Counted from the stretch's first letter, positions 18,400 through 26,635 are shown. The stretch is DNA of 64,000 nucleotides from Bradyrhizobium australiense (GCF_013114825.1 NZ_JAAVLX010000002.1:372001-436000), one strand, 5' to 3'. The notes: generated by a model from the letters alone, not told the origin. Numbers and translations are program-made.

Positions 18400-19551
18400 T
18401 CATCCGTGAGCCAACGGCTGGCTGCCGATGCCGGTGCCGGCCGCCACGCTGACGGCGAATGCGGTGCGCTTTACCCGGGGCCCCGCTGACGAGATCTCGA
18501 TGACCAGCGGCTTGTCTCCAGATCCATCGGCGACGCATTTGAACTCGCCGTTCGGTCCATCCAGGATGTCGAGATATTCGCGCTTGGCGCGGATGCAGGG
18601 CGGATCGTCCTTGTCGTCCTTCACCGGTTTGCTGCTGGAAATGATCAGTGCGCCGTCGCGCGCCTGTCCCAGCGCGCTGCGCGCCGCCTCGTTGACCTTC
18701 GCCTTCTCGCCCTTGTCGGACCAACTGTCGAACGACAGGCTGCGCCAAGAACAATGATGCGGAGCGACCAGGACGTCGTACTCGAGACGCTCGGCACGGT
18801 TCTTATTGCGGTTCCACAGGCGCTCCCAGATAGCGACGCCGGCGTCGCCGCCGATCAGATACCTGGCCTTGACGACATTCGAGACCTTCAGGTCGATGCG
18901 CAGGATTACGCTCGAGTCGTTCTTGCTGATGAGCTCCTCTTCCGCCTCGTCATCGGCCTTGAGCGGTGCCAACAGACGGGCCTCGAAGGAATTGTCGGTC
19001 GACCCGGCGATCGTAGAGAACAACGCGTCCACCTTGATCACAATGGAACCGATGTCGTCGGTCTTGCCGTTGACGTCCTCGCCCATGATGAGAATGCGGT
19101 TTCCGTCGGCTTGGGTCCCCTCCTCGCGGAATTTCTTGACCCGGCGGCGAGCCTCAGCCGACCAGTCGCAAGCGTCGTCGCAAAGTGTGTGATTCTTGGA
19201 TGCACGGCGGAACACGATTGGCGATGACCACTGCTCGCGGATCACGATCTTGTCGGCGACCTTCGACCAGTCCTCGGGCGGTCCGAGGTGGAAGTGGTTC
19301 TTCAGCCCGCGGATGTGGTCCTGGTCCGGATGCGTCAGGAGGAACGCGTCGACGTAGAGCCGGCCCTTGGAGTCGCGACCAAGATCTTCGAGTTCCTTGC
19401 GAAGTTGCCCGGCCACGTCGGGCGTATCGGTGTCTTCGTCGTCGGCGTCCGCGCGGATGTCGATATCGACGAGAATTCTCTTTCCCGAATCGAGCACTAT
19501 GAGCATCATGTCCCCATTGTCGACCCGGAAATGCATTGTCTTAGCGGTCAT
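18400..19551 (-). CDS. ComEC/Rec2-like metallo-beta-lactamase-fold hydrolase
   Basis: A 383-aa soluble MBL-fold protein. The metal-binding motif is LLTHPDQDHIRG (His74, Asp76, Asp78, His79), in the HxDxDH form used by ComEC-type MBL domains. Later come YLIGGDAG and DVLVAPHHCSWRSLSF, equivalent to the PHHGS segment of ComEC/Rec2. ComEC MBL domains are nucleases; free-standing ones near E1/E2/JAB genes are known from comparative genomics but their substrate is unclear to me. The ATG at 19551 is chosen because the 44 residues upstream (to 19683) lack family resemblance. It is the first gene of the operon, and its stop lies 5 bases before the E2-E1-JAB start. Confidence 0.85.
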   Translation of the reverse strand: MTAKTMHFRVDNGDMMLIVLDSGKRILVDIDIRADADDEDTDTPDVAGQLRKELEDLGRDSKGRLYVDAFLLTHPDQDHIRGLKNHFHLGPPEDWSKVADKIVIREQWSSPIVFRRASKNHTLCDDACDWSAEARRRVKKFREEGTQADGNRILIMGEDVNGKTDDIGSIVIKVDALFSTIAGSTDNSFEARLLAPLKADDEAEEELISKNDSSVILRIDLKVSNVVKARYLIGGDAGVAIWERLWNRNKNRAERLEYDVLVAPHHCSWRSLSFDSWSDKGEKAKVNEAARSALGQARDGALIISSSKPVKDDKDDPPCIRAKREYLDILDGPNGEFKCVADGSGDKPLVIEISSAGPRVKRTAFAVSVAAGTGIGSQPLAHG

Positions 19552-19899
19552 TCCGATCCCTTGAGAGAATTGAAAGAAAACCCACGGCCATGCCCCCGAT
19601 TGAAGATCGGATGGACGCATCTTTTGAGATATGGTGCCGAGTGTGACAGCGCAAGATGTGCTACTAATATTTTTGCGGGGCACTATATATATGAAATTGC
19701 TAAACCTTTAGGCGTCTGGAACTAGATTTTGTTCTGCAGACGTTCTGCAGGGATGCAGCAAGGGCCGGCTGGAGCTCGAAAATTGTGGCTGCACTCTTTA
19801 TCCGATCCGATGGTCACCGAAACCTCGTGCCGAGGTCCGACCGGTTTTGCCCTATGCTGGTTTGGTTCGAATCACCGGCTACGCTACGGGAGTCGCGAC
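19552..19899. promoter_or_regulatory. divergent promoter region of the E2-E1-JAB operon
   Basis: A 348-base gap between the MBL gene (minus) and the membrane protein gene (plus). Its middle (about 19655-19720) is AT-rich, with ACTAATATTTTTGCG and CACTATATATATGAAA, a likely promoter zone. No clear palindromic operator was found. This is the probable switch for the whole minus-strand operon. Confidence 0.4.
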
Positions 19900-21009
19900 A
19901 TGTCGCTCAAACTCACGGTGTCCTACCTTTTGATGGCGGGCGCGGTAGCGGGCGCGTCCGCTGTGGCGACCGACTGGCGAGATTTCAAGGACTTAGCCGC
20001 GAGAACGGCGATGGCTGACCAGGCGGCCAAGCCCGGCTCCAAGTGTCCTCTCTCGAAGCCGTACATGGACGGCCTCGATCTGGACGTTCTCTCGGTCTGC
20101 GTCGCCTACGGCTTGCCGGCAATGGAGGCGGCCCGACGATATCCGGCGCTGGCCACGAAAGTATTCGGTCTATACGGCGAAGATCCGCGATTCCGTTCCG
20201 TCTTCGAGCGTTACGGTCATCAGGTCGTTCCGGTCGTCGGATATTTCTTCGAGAACGGGTCGAAGCAATACCAGGTCAGTCAGGGCTTCAGCGGGGCCGT
20301 GCAGCGGATCTGGCAAGGCCAATTGCCGACATGGCCGGAGCAACTCAACAAGGAAACGATCGGCCTCATGGCGATCCACGAACTGGACGAGCGCGGGCCC
20401 GAACTGCTCGCGGAATTCGAGATCGTGGACGGTCGTGCCAAAAGAAAGCCGTTCCAAACCGTGGTCCTCGGAACAAAGAACTTCTTTCTAGGCGGCATCC
20501 AGAACGTGGAGACGATCGTCGTTAGAGGCGAGCGCTCCTTGACGTGGGGAGACGTCGGTGGCGCCGCGTTGGATGTGGCCGCGATGGCCGGCGGCGTCGG
20601 CCTTCTCGCGAAGGAAGCTCGCGCCGCCGATGTGTTCGCCAGCAGAGGATCCGTCCGGGCCGTTTCGGCAAACGCTTACAGAACGCTCCGGACAGTCGGC
20701 AACGTAGCGCTCGGTCCCGTGGGCAATCTCGCCCTCCTCTACATATTCGTGACGCATCCTACGCTGATCGGCTCCGCCGCGGGTTGGGTCGCTGAGAGCC
20801 TCGGGTTAGATCCGACCATCTGCATCTTCTTCGCCTACCTCCTTATGTTCCAACTGCTGCTTCCGATTTTTCTACCGTTGTTCTGGTGCATTCGGCAGAC
20901 CGTCAGACTGTTCGTTAGGGGTCTCGCACGACAGCAAAGCAGCGAGCCCGCCTGCGGCGTAGGATACTTCTGCGCTGACACGACGACGGCCTTACGGATC
21001 AGGCCGTGA
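19900..21009 (+). CDS. membrane protein of unknown function, divergent from the operon
   Basis: The 369-aa product starts with a hydrophobic segment (MSLKLTVSYLLMAGAVAGA), probably a signal anchor. It then has a soluble region of about 200 residues (including YGHQVVPVVGYFFENGSKQYQVSQGF), a Gly/Ala-rich stretch (VGGAALDVAAMAGGVGLLAKE), and two strong C-terminal membrane helices (about residues 275-290 and 305-330, FFAYLLMFQLLLPIFLPLFW). The ATG at 19900 follows GGGAG; upstream in-frame codons to 19729 are not family-like. It is transcribed away from the MBL gene, sharing its promoter region. I do not recognise the family. Position suggests, but does not prove, membership of the same system. 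Confidence 0.65.
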   Translation: MSLKLTVSYLLMAGAVAGASAVATDWRDFKDLAARTAMADQAAKPGSKCPLSKPYMDGLDLDVLSVCVAYGLPAMEAARRYPALATKVFGLYGEDPRFRSVFERYGHQVVPVVGYFFENGSKQYQVSQGFSGAVQRIWQGQLPTWPEQLNKETIGLMAIHELDERGPELLAEFEIVDGRAKRKPFQTVVLGTKNFFLGGIQNVETIVVRGERSLTWGDVGGAALDVAAMAGGVGLLAKEARAADVFASRGSVRAVSANAYRTLRTVGNVALGPVGNLALLYIFVTHPTLIGSAAGWVAESLGLDPTICIFFAYLLMFQLLLPIFLPLFWCIRQTVRLFVRGLARQQSSEPACGVGYFCADTTTALRIRP

Positions 21010-21113
21010 TCGCCTTGCCCAAAAGAAGAAGTTCGTGGAGCGGAAAGGGAGACACGGTGTCGTCGCGCCCTCGCCTCTGGAGGCGACGTTTCCACCGACG
21101 ACAGGAGCTTCCG

Positions 21114-21839
21114 CTATCTCTTTGGGCCGACCATGATGTGTACGGCGTGCGGATTGCCGTTGACGGAGGTGTACGGAGCCTCGCGGGCGTCGATGCCGCT
21201 TTGGTTCAGGGCCTGGATCAATGCCTCGGCCGCCGGCAGCAGGGCTTGTCGCTGGTTCGGGTCGATTTCGATCTCCACGTTCTGAGCTAGGGCGGACCCG
21301 GAAATGGGGCGGTGGCTGCGCCGGATAGCGGAGGCGTTTGCGGGCGCGGCCCAATCGATCTGTTGCCAGCCGGCGGCATGAAGGGCCTCTTCGATGTCCC
21401 ACAGGATGTCGCCGATCTCTCGTTCGAAATGGCTCATGGCGCTGTCGAAGACCGTCCCGGCGAATGGACGCGTCAAGCTTGTGAGCTCGGCTCGCTGCGG
21501 ACCGATCACATGACGCCTTGTCGTCCGGAACGCGACGAGGTCCTCCTCCGCGGAAGCGGCTCGATTGAGTGCCGCCGCGAGCTTTGCGTCGTTCTCGGCC
21601 TCCGCTTCTTTGGACGCGATGATCGTCCAGCGGATGCAGAAATACTCGATCGCGAGCCCGATGCCGATGAGGGCGTTCGCCAGAATAGAAAACCAGAACT
21701 TCGCCTCGCCCGGGTGGTGTTCGAATTTCCAGAGGATGCCGATCTCTATTAGAATTCCGACCAGGATTCCCAACGTGGCGCCGGCCGACCAGCGCTCAAG
21801 CGCCTCCATGCGTTCGTGCGGCGACTTGCTCGTTTTCAT
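21114..21839 (-). CDS. membrane protein with coiled coil, 241 aa
   Basis: Two membrane helices lie near the N-terminus (ATLGILVGILIEIGILW, and FWFSILANALIGIGLAIEYF). A coiled-coil stretch follows (ASKEAEAENDAKLAAALNRAASAEEDLVAFRTTRR), then a soluble domain of about 120 residues with alternating hydrophobic residues. I recognise this arrangement from small membrane proteins of mobile elements, but not a named family. It converges with the membrane protein at 19900-21009. No link to the E2-E1-JAB operon beyond proximity can be shown. Confidence 0.6.
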   Translation of the reverse strand: MKTSKSPHERMEALERWSAGATLGILVGILIEIGILWKFEHHPGEAKFWFSILANALIGIGLAIEYFCIRWTIIASKEAEAENDAKLAAALNRAASAEEDLVAFRTTRRHVIGPQRAELTSLTRPFAGTVFDSAMSHFEREIGDILWDIEEALHAAGWQQIDWAAPANASAIRRSHRPISGSALAQNVEIEIDPNQRQALLPAAEALIQALNQSGIDAREAPYTSVNGNPHAVHIMVGPKR

Positions 21840-21971
21840 GATGCTCGCTTTGGAGGTGATTTGGTTAGGGGGACGGCCCGCGTTGGTATAAGCGCGGCCG
21901 CGATTGCAGTCAGCACTCTGGGGGCTGGCTGCCGTCCTTGCTTGTGTTCCTCATGTTTCTATGCTGGCAGC

Positions 21972-22151
21972 ATGACCAAAACCCGTCAACGCCCTGCCCT
22001 GCGTGTTGTCGAAGGCCGAAGGCCCAGTGTCCTCGAAGACCGCCGCGCGGTCCTCGATTTCACCCGCGTCTGCGAAATCGTCGGCATCATCGATTCCGAA
22101 ACCGGCCTGATCCGGTCCCCGCAGCGGGACGTGGACGCATCAGCGAGGTGA
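21972..22151 (+). CDS. small hypothetical protein, 59 aa
   Basis: This short reading frame encodes MTKTRQRPALRVVEGRRP at its start and a hydrophobic middle (FTRVCEIVGIIDSETGLI). It sits immediately upstream of the Cys-rich gene and the SRAP gene in the same direction. No clear ribosome binding site is seen. It could be the first gene of that small operon; confidence is low. Confidence 0.35.
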   Translation: MTKTRQRPALRVVEGRRPSVLEDRRAVLDFTRVCEIVGIIDSETGLIRSPQRDVDASAR

Positions 22152-22196
22152 TGTGTGGGACGGCGGAATCCGAGCCGCGTCTTTGGCGGCAGGATC

Positions 22197-22592
22197 ATGG
22201 CCGCCGAGATGAAGGCGGATTCCGCCAAGAAGGAAGCGGCCGAGAAGCTGCGCGAGGCCGCCGCCGAGACCCGCCAGGCCTGGAATTACCGGATGATCGG
22301 TTTCGGCGGCCCGGTGCAGCCCTCGCCCACCACCGCCGAAGCGATCTCCGGCGGCTTCTACTACGTCGAAGTCAAATGCCGCCGCTGTTCGACGCACTCG
22401 ATCATCGATCTGAGCGCTGTCAACCAAGTTCACCGAAAGCCCGACACGCCCATCTGGAAACTTGAAGCTTCGCTACGATGCCGCCACTGCAGCGAGGCGC
22501 TGCGCGGCCGGCGCCCGGCCGCCAACATCGTGTGACTACGCAAGGAAAAGACCCTCGAATTCGAACCCTGGTATCCGGAAGAAGAGCGCTGA
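22197..22592 (+). pseudogene. small zinc-ribbon-like protein, interrupted by a late stop codon
   Basis: The gene encodes a protein with two CxxC knuckles, CRRC and CRHC ([28 protein letters not shown]), which suggest a zinc ribbon. The frame ends at TGA 22533-22535. The same frame then continues for 18 sense codons ([18 protein letters not shown]) and stops at 22590-22592. That second stop overlaps the ATG of the next gene as TGATG. This pattern indicates that the first TGA is an acquired nonsense mutation that removes the tail. The zinc ribbon itself would still be made. The ATG at 22197 is preferred over 22155. Confidence 0.5.
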
Positions 22593-23253
22593 TGTGCATA
22601 TGTACTCCATCACTACGAACCAGGCCGCGATCGCCGGCCTCTTCCGCAAAATGAACCGGTACGTCGGCAACCTGCCGCCGATGCCGGGCGTCTTCCCCGA
22701 CTATCCGGCGCCTGTCGTGCGCAATGCTGGTGACGCTGAGGAGATGGTGTTGATGCGCTGGGGCATGCCCTCGCCTCCCAGGACCGGCGGCCCGCCGGTC
22801 ACAAACATCCGCAACACGTCGTCCCCGCACTGGCGCGGCTGGCTGAAGCCGGAGAGCCGCTGCCTGGTGCCGGCCAACAGCTTCGCCGAATACGCGCCCG
22901 AGCCGAACCCGGAAACCAAAAAGAAGGACGTCGTCTGGTTCGCGCTCGACGAAAGTCGCCCGCTGTTCTGCTTCGCCGGCATCTGGACCGAATTCAGGGG
23001 CGACCGCGGCACCAAGTCGAAGCCGATCCCCGGACCACACCTGGTCTACGGCTTCCTGACGACATCGCCGAACGCCGTTGTAGAGACGATCCATCCGAAA
23101 GCGATGCCGGTGATTTTGACAACCGAGGAGGAGCGCGACGTGTGGATGCGTGCGCCCTGGGACGAGGCGAAGGCGCTGCAGCGTCCGTTGCCGGACGACT
23201 CCCTCAAGATCGTCATGCGCGGCGCGGACAAGGAAGACAAGGTTGCGGGTTGA
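22592..23253 (+). pseudogene. SRAP (YedK/HMCES-like) protein with a frameshift at the start codon
   Basis: SRAP proteins protect abasic sites in single-stranded DNA by crosslinking through Cys2. Family features are present: [28 protein letters not shown] (the Asn/Arg active-site region), [22 protein letters not shown] and [11 protein letters not shown] with the His. The normal start in relatives is ATG TGC AAC ATG TAC. Here the bases run ATGTGCAT ATGTAC, one base short. The ATG at 22592, which has a GGAAGAAGAG ribosome binding site, is thus out of frame with the body. A product could start at 22600, but it would lack the catalytic Cys2. Confidence 0.75.
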
Positions 23254-23423
23254 GATCGGTGCTGGCGGACGGGACAATGATCCTCGCACCTGGCGCAGGT
23301 CCGAGCCGGCCCTCCTCCCGGCTGATCGCCGCATTCGTGCATCTCGACGGCGCGATTGAAGCCGATCTTCGGGCACACCTCCGTTGGCCCGTCATCCGGA
23401 GCGGCGAGCGGCAGCCTGTCGGC

Positions 23424-24197
23424 CTAGCCGGGTTTGGCTTGGAGCGTGGACTGAACCCTGCGGGTTCGCGACCCCGAGTCCGGCGGCGGGACCGAGCCGA
23501 AGAGCGTGATTATCCCTATAATCAGTGCGAGGCCCAACAACGAGCAAACCAAAAGCCACGTGTTGGATTCCTCGCGCACGATTTCGCCTTTGATCCGCAT
23601 GCTTCCATGACCGCCGCCCTCGCAGTTGCGGAGCCAGGTCCGATCACGACCGAAATATTCGACCTGTCCTTTGGCGATCCTGCCGTCGTTCGAAAGCAGG
23701 CGCGGCGTGACCGTCTTCGCTGCCCGAGGATCGACTGGTTCGACGGTTGCGTTGAGGATGCGATATCCTTGCGGAGCCCTGTATTCCGCCGAGACGGTAT
23801 TTCCGGCCTCGCACCCGAAATTGACCACGCCACCGGGCTGCGAAAACGCGGTCACCTCCGGCTGGTCGCTTACCTCTAGGAAGTTCGCCCAGACGCGGGG
23901 ACCAAGGCCCATGAACGCGGTGATCGTCAGCAGAAGGAAGACGCAAAAGAAAACCACCACAGCATTGATCAGCACGACACCGGCCAAGGGTCGACCTGCG
24001 GTTCGACCTCCGATGGTCTTCGCGAAAACCGTAACCAGGACGGTCGCCAGGAACGCCAACGCCCATATGACGATTGCCGCCTCGCTCTGACCCAGGATCA
24101 TTGCAGCGAGTCCGCCGGCCGCGGCGATGCCGACCGCGCCGTACGCGAAACGCAAGGACGGAACACGCGTGATGGCGTCCTTAAGCAGTTCGACCAT
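23424..24197 (-). CDS. membrane protein, hypothetical, about 257 aa
   Basis: The product has three or four predicted membrane segments. Two lie at the N-terminus (about YGAVGIAAAGGLAAMIL and AIVIWALAFLATVLVTVF), one follows (VVLINAVVVFFCVFLLL), and one is near the C-terminus (WLLVCSLLGLALIIGIITLFG). A soluble beta-rich loop of about 110 residues lies between them (GCEAGNTVSAEYRAPQGYRI, DRTWLRNCEGGGHG). I do not recognise the family. The ATG at 24197 follows AAGAGG at 9 bases; an earlier in-frame ATG at 24221 has no ribosome binding site. The gene stands alone. Confidence 0.55.
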   Translation of the reverse strand: MVELLKDAITRVPSLRFAYGAVGIAAAGGLAAMILGQSEAAIVIWALAFLATVLVTVFAKTIGGRTAGRPLAGVVLINAVVVFFCVFLLLTITAFMGLGPRVWANFLEVSDQPEVTAFSQPGGVVNFGCEAGNTVSAEYRAPQGYRILNATVEPVDPRAAKTVTPRLLSNDGRIAKGQVEYFGRDRTWLRNCEGGGHGSMRIKGEIVREESNTWLLVCSLLGLALIIGIITLFGSVPPPDSGSRTRRVQSTLQAKPG

Positions 24198-24401
24198 CGA
24201 CTGAAACCTCTTCGGCGTCATCCGGAAAAAACTTGGCTACGGTCCTTTCGTTCCGCTCTTCGGGCGCGCGACTGACGCCGCTGGCGATGGGGCGGAACAC
24301 AGTGGAAAAGCGTAGACCGGGCAAATCGGAATCGCTGCTGTGTGTTACCAGCCGGAACGACGCGGGCGGCACAAGGATTCGTCCAGGCAGGAGCTACCTC
24401 G

Positions 24402-24671
24402 ATGCTGATGACGAAGGAGAGACGACCGGCGATCCGGACGCTGCGCGGTTGGGCGATCTCCGTGCTGCAGGAGGCCGGCGCCGTTCGCGAGTGCGAGGAG
24501 CACGGCTGGATGCAGGACCGCGCCGACCCGCACGCCCGCGAGCGCGCGTTCGAACTGGCTCGGCTGGATGCGCCGCCGGGCATCTCGCCGGAAGGGGCAG
24601 TCGCTGAGATCAGAGATGTGCTGGATTCAATCGGAGACACCTGCCCCGAGTGTCCGCCGGATTCCGACTAG
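24402..24671 (+). CDS. small hypothetical protein, 89 aa
   Basis: The product is acidic and helical (MLMTKERRPAIRTLRGWAIS, AGAVRECEEHGWMQDR, GISPEGAVAEIRDVL) with a short CPECPP tail. AGGAG lies 8 bases upstream of the ATG, a strong ribosome binding site. Sequences like this are common small accessory genes in rhizobial genomes. The function is unknown. Its stop overlaps the 3' end of a broken minus-strand gene. Confidence 0.55.
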   Translation: MLMTKERRPAIRTLRGWAISVLQEAGAVRECEEHGWMQDRADPHARERAFELARLDAPPGISPEGAVAEIRDVLDSIGDTCPECPPDSD

Positions 24672-24829
24672 GCCGCGGCTTCGGAGTGGGCACCTTCGGG
24701 CGAACGCGCGCGTGCGACTTCCCGCCATGCCATCGCCAGGCGGATCCAGCGTTGCCGCTCCAGCCCTTTCGTAGCGGCCAGCTTCATCGCCGCTTCGGCT
24801 TCGCGCTCGGGATCCTAATCGCTGTCCAT
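24668..24829 (-). pseudogene. tiny conserved-looking frame with a nonsense codon near its start
   Basis: The minus strand reads MDSD, then a TAG at 24815-24817, then a continuous helical frame (DPEREAEAAMKLAATKGLE, QRWIRLAMAWREVARAR) to a stop at 24668-24670. The second part resembles small regulatory-like rhizobial proteins with repeated A-x-x-R helices. The stop could be read through or the gene could be dead. Confidence is low because the frame is only about 53 codons. Confidence 0.3.
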
Positions 24830-24900
24830 GCGCCTGATACCGTGGCGCGACAACGCAATCCCTGCTCCTGCGCACCTCCCGCGCGGGCTGCAGCTACGCA

Positions 24901-25191
24901 CTATGGGGTGCCTTCCCTCGCCCTGCAGTTCGCAAGATCGCTGCGTTGGACCCAGCCGTACACGGACTCTCCTGAATCCTTGCCGAAATGGACGACGAAG
25001 ACCCAGTCGCGGTACGTGTCGCGGATCGCGACTTTCTGGCCCTTCTCGATCGGCAGCCAACGCGGCTCGGTCTGCCCGCCCGGCCGGTTAGCCAGCTCCG
25101 TTTCCTTCGGAACGGTGCACTCGGTGTAGGCGGCATGCGAGGCGACGGGAAGCGCGATCAGGGCCGCGGCGGCCAAGAGAAGTTTCTTCAT
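24901..25191 (-). CDS. small exported SH3-like protein
   Basis: The 96-aa product has a clear signal peptide (MKKLLLAAAALIALPVASHAA). A beta-rich SH3b-like domain follows (LANRPGGQTEPRWLPIEKGQKVAIRDTYRDWVFVVH, ending GWVQRSDLANC), with a Cys in YTEC and another near the end that could pair. SH3b domains often bind peptidoglycan or metal-linked partners in the periplasm. The second ATG at 25191 is used here; an adjacent ATG precedes it. No operon partner is evident. Start choice is the only doubt. Confidence 0.75.
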   Translation of the reverse strand: MKKLLLAAAALIALPVASHAAYTECTVPKETELANRPGGQTEPRWLPIEKGQKVAIRDTYRDWVFVVHFGKDSGESVYGWVQRSDLANCRAREGTP

Positions 25192-25281
25192 CACGGCAAT
25201 CCAGGAACATTGGTGGGCTTGGACGGACGATGTGTCCGCCGGAAGGGGCGCGCGCGAAAACCCGGCGCTGCTGCGACTGGC

Positions 25282-25602
25282 CTAAGCCGGCATTTCCGCC
25301 ACGAAGTCCGTCGCCGGGAGAAGACAGCGAACCGTATCGGCCGTGCCCGCGAGCTTCTTCTCGGCGTCGAACAAATCGACCGCCATCTGCAGGTTCATCC
25401 ATAGTTTGGCCGACGTGCCGAGCGCCTTGCTCAACAGGATCGCGGTCTCTGCGGTGATCGCCCGTTTGCCGTTGACGATCTCGTTGACGCGGAAGCGCGA
25501 TACGCCCATCGCTTCCGCGAGCTCGTCCTGGGTGATCTCGCAAGGGATGAGGAACTCTTCTCGGAGTACCTCACCCGGATTGGTCGGGCGTCGTTCGGTC
25601 AT
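25282..25602 (-). CDS. higA: HigA-family antitoxin
   Basis: The 106-aa product has the HigA signature NPGEVLREEFLIP and then an XRE-type helix-turn-helix (TQDELAEAMGVSRFRVNEIVNGKRAITAETAILLSKALG) of normal length. It binds its own promoter and neutralises the HigB ribonuclease. The ATG at 25602 is at the conserved family position; the longer upstream frame (to 25839) lies inside the toxin gene. The toxin gene ends 17 bases upstream, in the usual HigBA order. Confidence 0.85.
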   Translation of the reverse strand: MTERRPTNPGEVLREEFLIPCEITQDELAEAMGVSRFRVNEIVNGKRAITAETAILLSKALGTSAKLWMNLQMAVDLFDAEKKLAGTADTVRCLLPATDFVAEMPA

Positions 25603-25618
25603 GTCGGCCTCTGTCTTC

Positions 25619-25897
25619 TCAGCCTGTGTCTTCGAGCGCAATGTTGACAGCCTTTTCATGCTGCCATTGGAACGTAATCCACCACCGGCCCTCGGTGTTG
25701 CAGCAGAAGGTGGGTGGCGCGGTGTTGCGGCGCTTCGCAATGCGTCCCCGTCCGGCGATTCGACAATCCTCCAGCTTTGCGGCTGCGAGCAGGATGTCGA
25801 TTTGCCTGGCGGCTCGGCGTGCGACGCTTTCGGGCACATCCGTCCGGTGCCGGCCGCGGAAAACGTCTTCGGTTCGCTCGTCGGCGAACGTGTTCAT
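25619..25897 (-). CDS. higB: HigB/RelE-family toxin
   Basis: The 92-aa product has the family start FADERTEDVFRGR and the helix RRAARQIDILLAAAKLEDCRIAG, and ends with a beta sheet (GRWWITFQWQHEKAVNIALED). HigB cleaves mRNA on the ribosome. The middle (RIAKRRNTAPPTFCCNTEG) differs from the usual LKGDRAGQ version and matches the variant with RW-K-P-Y. The toxin gene precedes the antitoxin gene by 16 bases. Its 5' part overlaps the end of the HExxH gene upstream. Confidence 0.8.
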   Translation of the reverse strand: MNTFADERTEDVFRGRHRTDVPESVARRAARQIDILLAAAKLEDCRIAGRGRIAKRRNTAPPTFCCNTEGRWWITFQWQHEKAVNIALEDTG

Positions 25898-26621
25898 GGT
25901 ACTTCTCCTCAGAAAATGGAATCGAGGCTGATTTGGACGAACACGCCGTCCAGTTCGGCTCGGTTCCAGGAGGAGAAATTCCGGTTCTCACCCGATAGCA
26001 GTGGATTGCGACGCGCACCGCGTCGTAGCCGCGCAGGTACGCGCGGGTCCGCCTGAAGACGAACCTTTGAATACGGCGGGCCCGCTTTTCGATGGCCTGC
26101 TTGACCGCCAATTCGATGCGCTGAACATCCGTCTCGGACAGATGCACATGCGCGATCTCATGGCAGAGACGGAAGAGAAGCTCCGGGTCGGGCTCCGGAA
26201 GAATGTATTCCGGGACATCGTGGTTTCCGGCGAGGATAGCCGGATCCGGCAAGATGCTCTTCCAGACGTCGGCGACCTCGTCGCGGATAGCGTCGATCTG
26301 CTTTCGCGAAATGTACGTTTCGTCGATTTGCGCATGCTTTTGCCAGAACGGCCTGCCTGCAGCGCGACCAGCCTCACGGACTTTCGCTTGTTCAGGCAGC
26401 AACAGCGACGCCGGCTTGATGTCGGAATGGTCGAAAATCGACCAGAAGTGCTTCTGTCTGAGCCTCTTGTCTTCGGTCAGCGCCGAGACAAGCCGTGCCA
26501 CGTCGGCGGCGTGCCTGTGATGGAAGCTGACGAATACGGCAGCCTTGTTCGTTGGCAAGGAGACTTTGGTCTCTTCACCAAGGACAGCTTCGAGCAATTC
26601 TGGCTGCGGCTTAAAGGTCAT
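25656..26621 (-). CDS. protein with an HExxH motif, overlapping the toxin gene
   Basis: A soluble protein of about 321 residues carries LFRLCHEIAHVHLSE, which contains HEIAH, a match to HExxH zinc-metalloprotease motifs. Other parts (KAAVFVSFHHRHAADVARLVSAL, HAQIDETYISRKQIDAIRDEV) are not recognised. The last 90 residues (about 25656-25980) overlap higB in another frame and are Arg/Ser-rich, so the real protein may end near 25990 and the reading-through tail may result from a lost stop. The ATG at 26621 is chosen because a palindrome covers an earlier ATG at 26651. Function unknown. Confidence 0.5.
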   Translation of the reverse strand: MTFKPQPELLEAVLGEETKVSLPTNKAAVFVSFHHRHAADVARLVSALTEDKRLRQKHFWSIFDHSDIKPASLLLPEQAKVREAGRAAGRPFWQKHAQIDETYISRKQIDAIRDEVADVWKSILPDPAILAGNHDVPEYILPEPDPELLFRLCHEIAHVHLSETDVQRIELAVKQAIEKRARRIQRFVFRRTRAYLRGYDAVRVAIHCYRVRTGISPPGTEPNWTACSSKSASIPFSEEKYHEHVRRRANRRRFPRPAPDGCARKRRTPSRQANRHPARSRKAGGLSNRRTGTHCEAPQHRATHLLLQHRGPVVDYVPMAA

Positions 26622-26635
26622 AGTTCCAATATGTA

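Noticed and set aside
21938..22465. Plus-strand frame 21938-22465
   Set aside because: Arg/Pro-rich shadow of the zinc-ribbon gene, which has the CxxC pairs in its own frame.
25603..25839. N-terminal extension of HigA to 25839
   Set aside because: It lies inside the HigB toxin gene in another frame and has no family resemblance.
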